Shown here: positions 6,809 to 6,917 of the stretch, piece after piece
Position numbering within the stretch: position 1 is the stretch's first letter
How the letters are laid out: each line of letters opens with the position of its first letter
DNA from: Prevotellaceae bacterium
Lineage (GTDB): Bacteria > Bacteroidota > Bacteroidia > Bacteroidales > UBA932
DNA: 6,917 nucleotides
Reading direction: 5' to 3'
Assembly (NCBI GenBank): GCA_031254635.1
Contig: JAIRUB010000049.1
Coordinates: forward strand, 1 to 6,917
Position numbers and translations under genes: made by a program
Notes under the pieces: model-generated
What the model was told of the DNA's origin: nothing
The model's input: the letters and a program-made list of their open reading frames with translations, nothing else
The model's database searches: none

Positions 6809-6816
6809 TACCTTTG
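6809..6816 (+). promoter_or_regulatory. -7 promoter element upstream of the last gene
   Basis: TACCTTTG matches the Bacteroidota -7 consensus TAnnTTTG and is identical to the element upstream of the glycogen gene. No good -33 TTTG is found 19-23 bp upstream; the nearest TTTG (6772-6775) is 33 bp away. Transcription would start near 6822, leaving a leader of about 65 nt before the ATG at 6888. The spacer 6675-6887 is otherwise AT-rich and shows no other gene or convincing terminator. Confidence 0.4.
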
Positions 6817-6887
6817 TAAACAATATTGTTAGGAATAGCCTTTTTTGGGACTCGTAACATATTACAAACTATAAAACCTAATATCAG

Positions 6888-6917
6888 ATGAAAAAATTAC
6901 TGTTATTTATCTTGACA
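6888..6917 (+). CDS. Start of a gene, probably for an exported protein (3' truncated by window edge)
   Basis: ATG at 6888 opens a frame that reads MKKLLLFILT up to the window edge. Two lysines followed by a run of leucine, phenylalanine and isoleucine is the classic beginning of a Sec signal peptide or an N-terminal membrane anchor. A -7 promoter element lies 71 bp upstream, and the leader is A-rich without a Shine-Dalgarno sequence, as is usual in this phylum. Ten codons do not allow any functional call. Confidence 0.6.
   Translation, partial: MKKLLLFILT

Overview
The window looks like a piece of a Bacteroidota chromosome, probably Bacteroidales. Three things suggest this: promoters of the TAnnTTTG (-7) type, start codons without Shine-Dalgarno sequences behind AT-rich leaders, and a eukaryote-like GT3 glycogen synthase joined to an alpha-glucan phosphorylase of the DUF3417 type. 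No tRNA, rRNA, CRISPR array or intact transposase gene is visible.

Layout, all genes on the + strand: (1) the last 34 codons of an unrecognised gene (2-106); (2) a strongly AT-rich gene-less stretch of about 600 bp (107-704) with inverted repeats, a good minus-strand promoter that drives no recognisable gene, and the promoter of the next gene; (3) one very large gene (705-4946, 1413 aa) that fuses a complete glycogen synthase to a complete alpha-glucan phosphorylase; (4) a 219-bp spacer with short direct repeats and a likely promoter; (5) a complete 502-aa bifunctional NAD(P)HX repair enzyme, epimerase plus dehydratase (5166-6674); (6) a 213-bp AT-rich spacer with a -7 promoter element; (7) the first ten codons of a gene whose product begins like a secreted or membrane protein (6888-6917).

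The two complete genes are probably separate transcription units, because each has its own promoter-like element and they are 219 bp apart. The fusion protein would both extend glycogen from a sugar nucleotide and shorten it by phosphorolysis to glucose-1-phosphate, so a single polypeptide carries both halves of the storage cycle. The NAD(P)HX enzyme is a general metabolite-repair housekeeping protein with no obvious functional tie to glycogen.

The most notable item is the synthase-phosphorylase fusion. All the active-site signatures I could check are intact in both halves, while the arginine cluster that lets eukaryotic GT3 synthases respond to glucose-6-phosphate is missing. I see no sign of a defence system, a biosynthetic cluster or another wholly new system.
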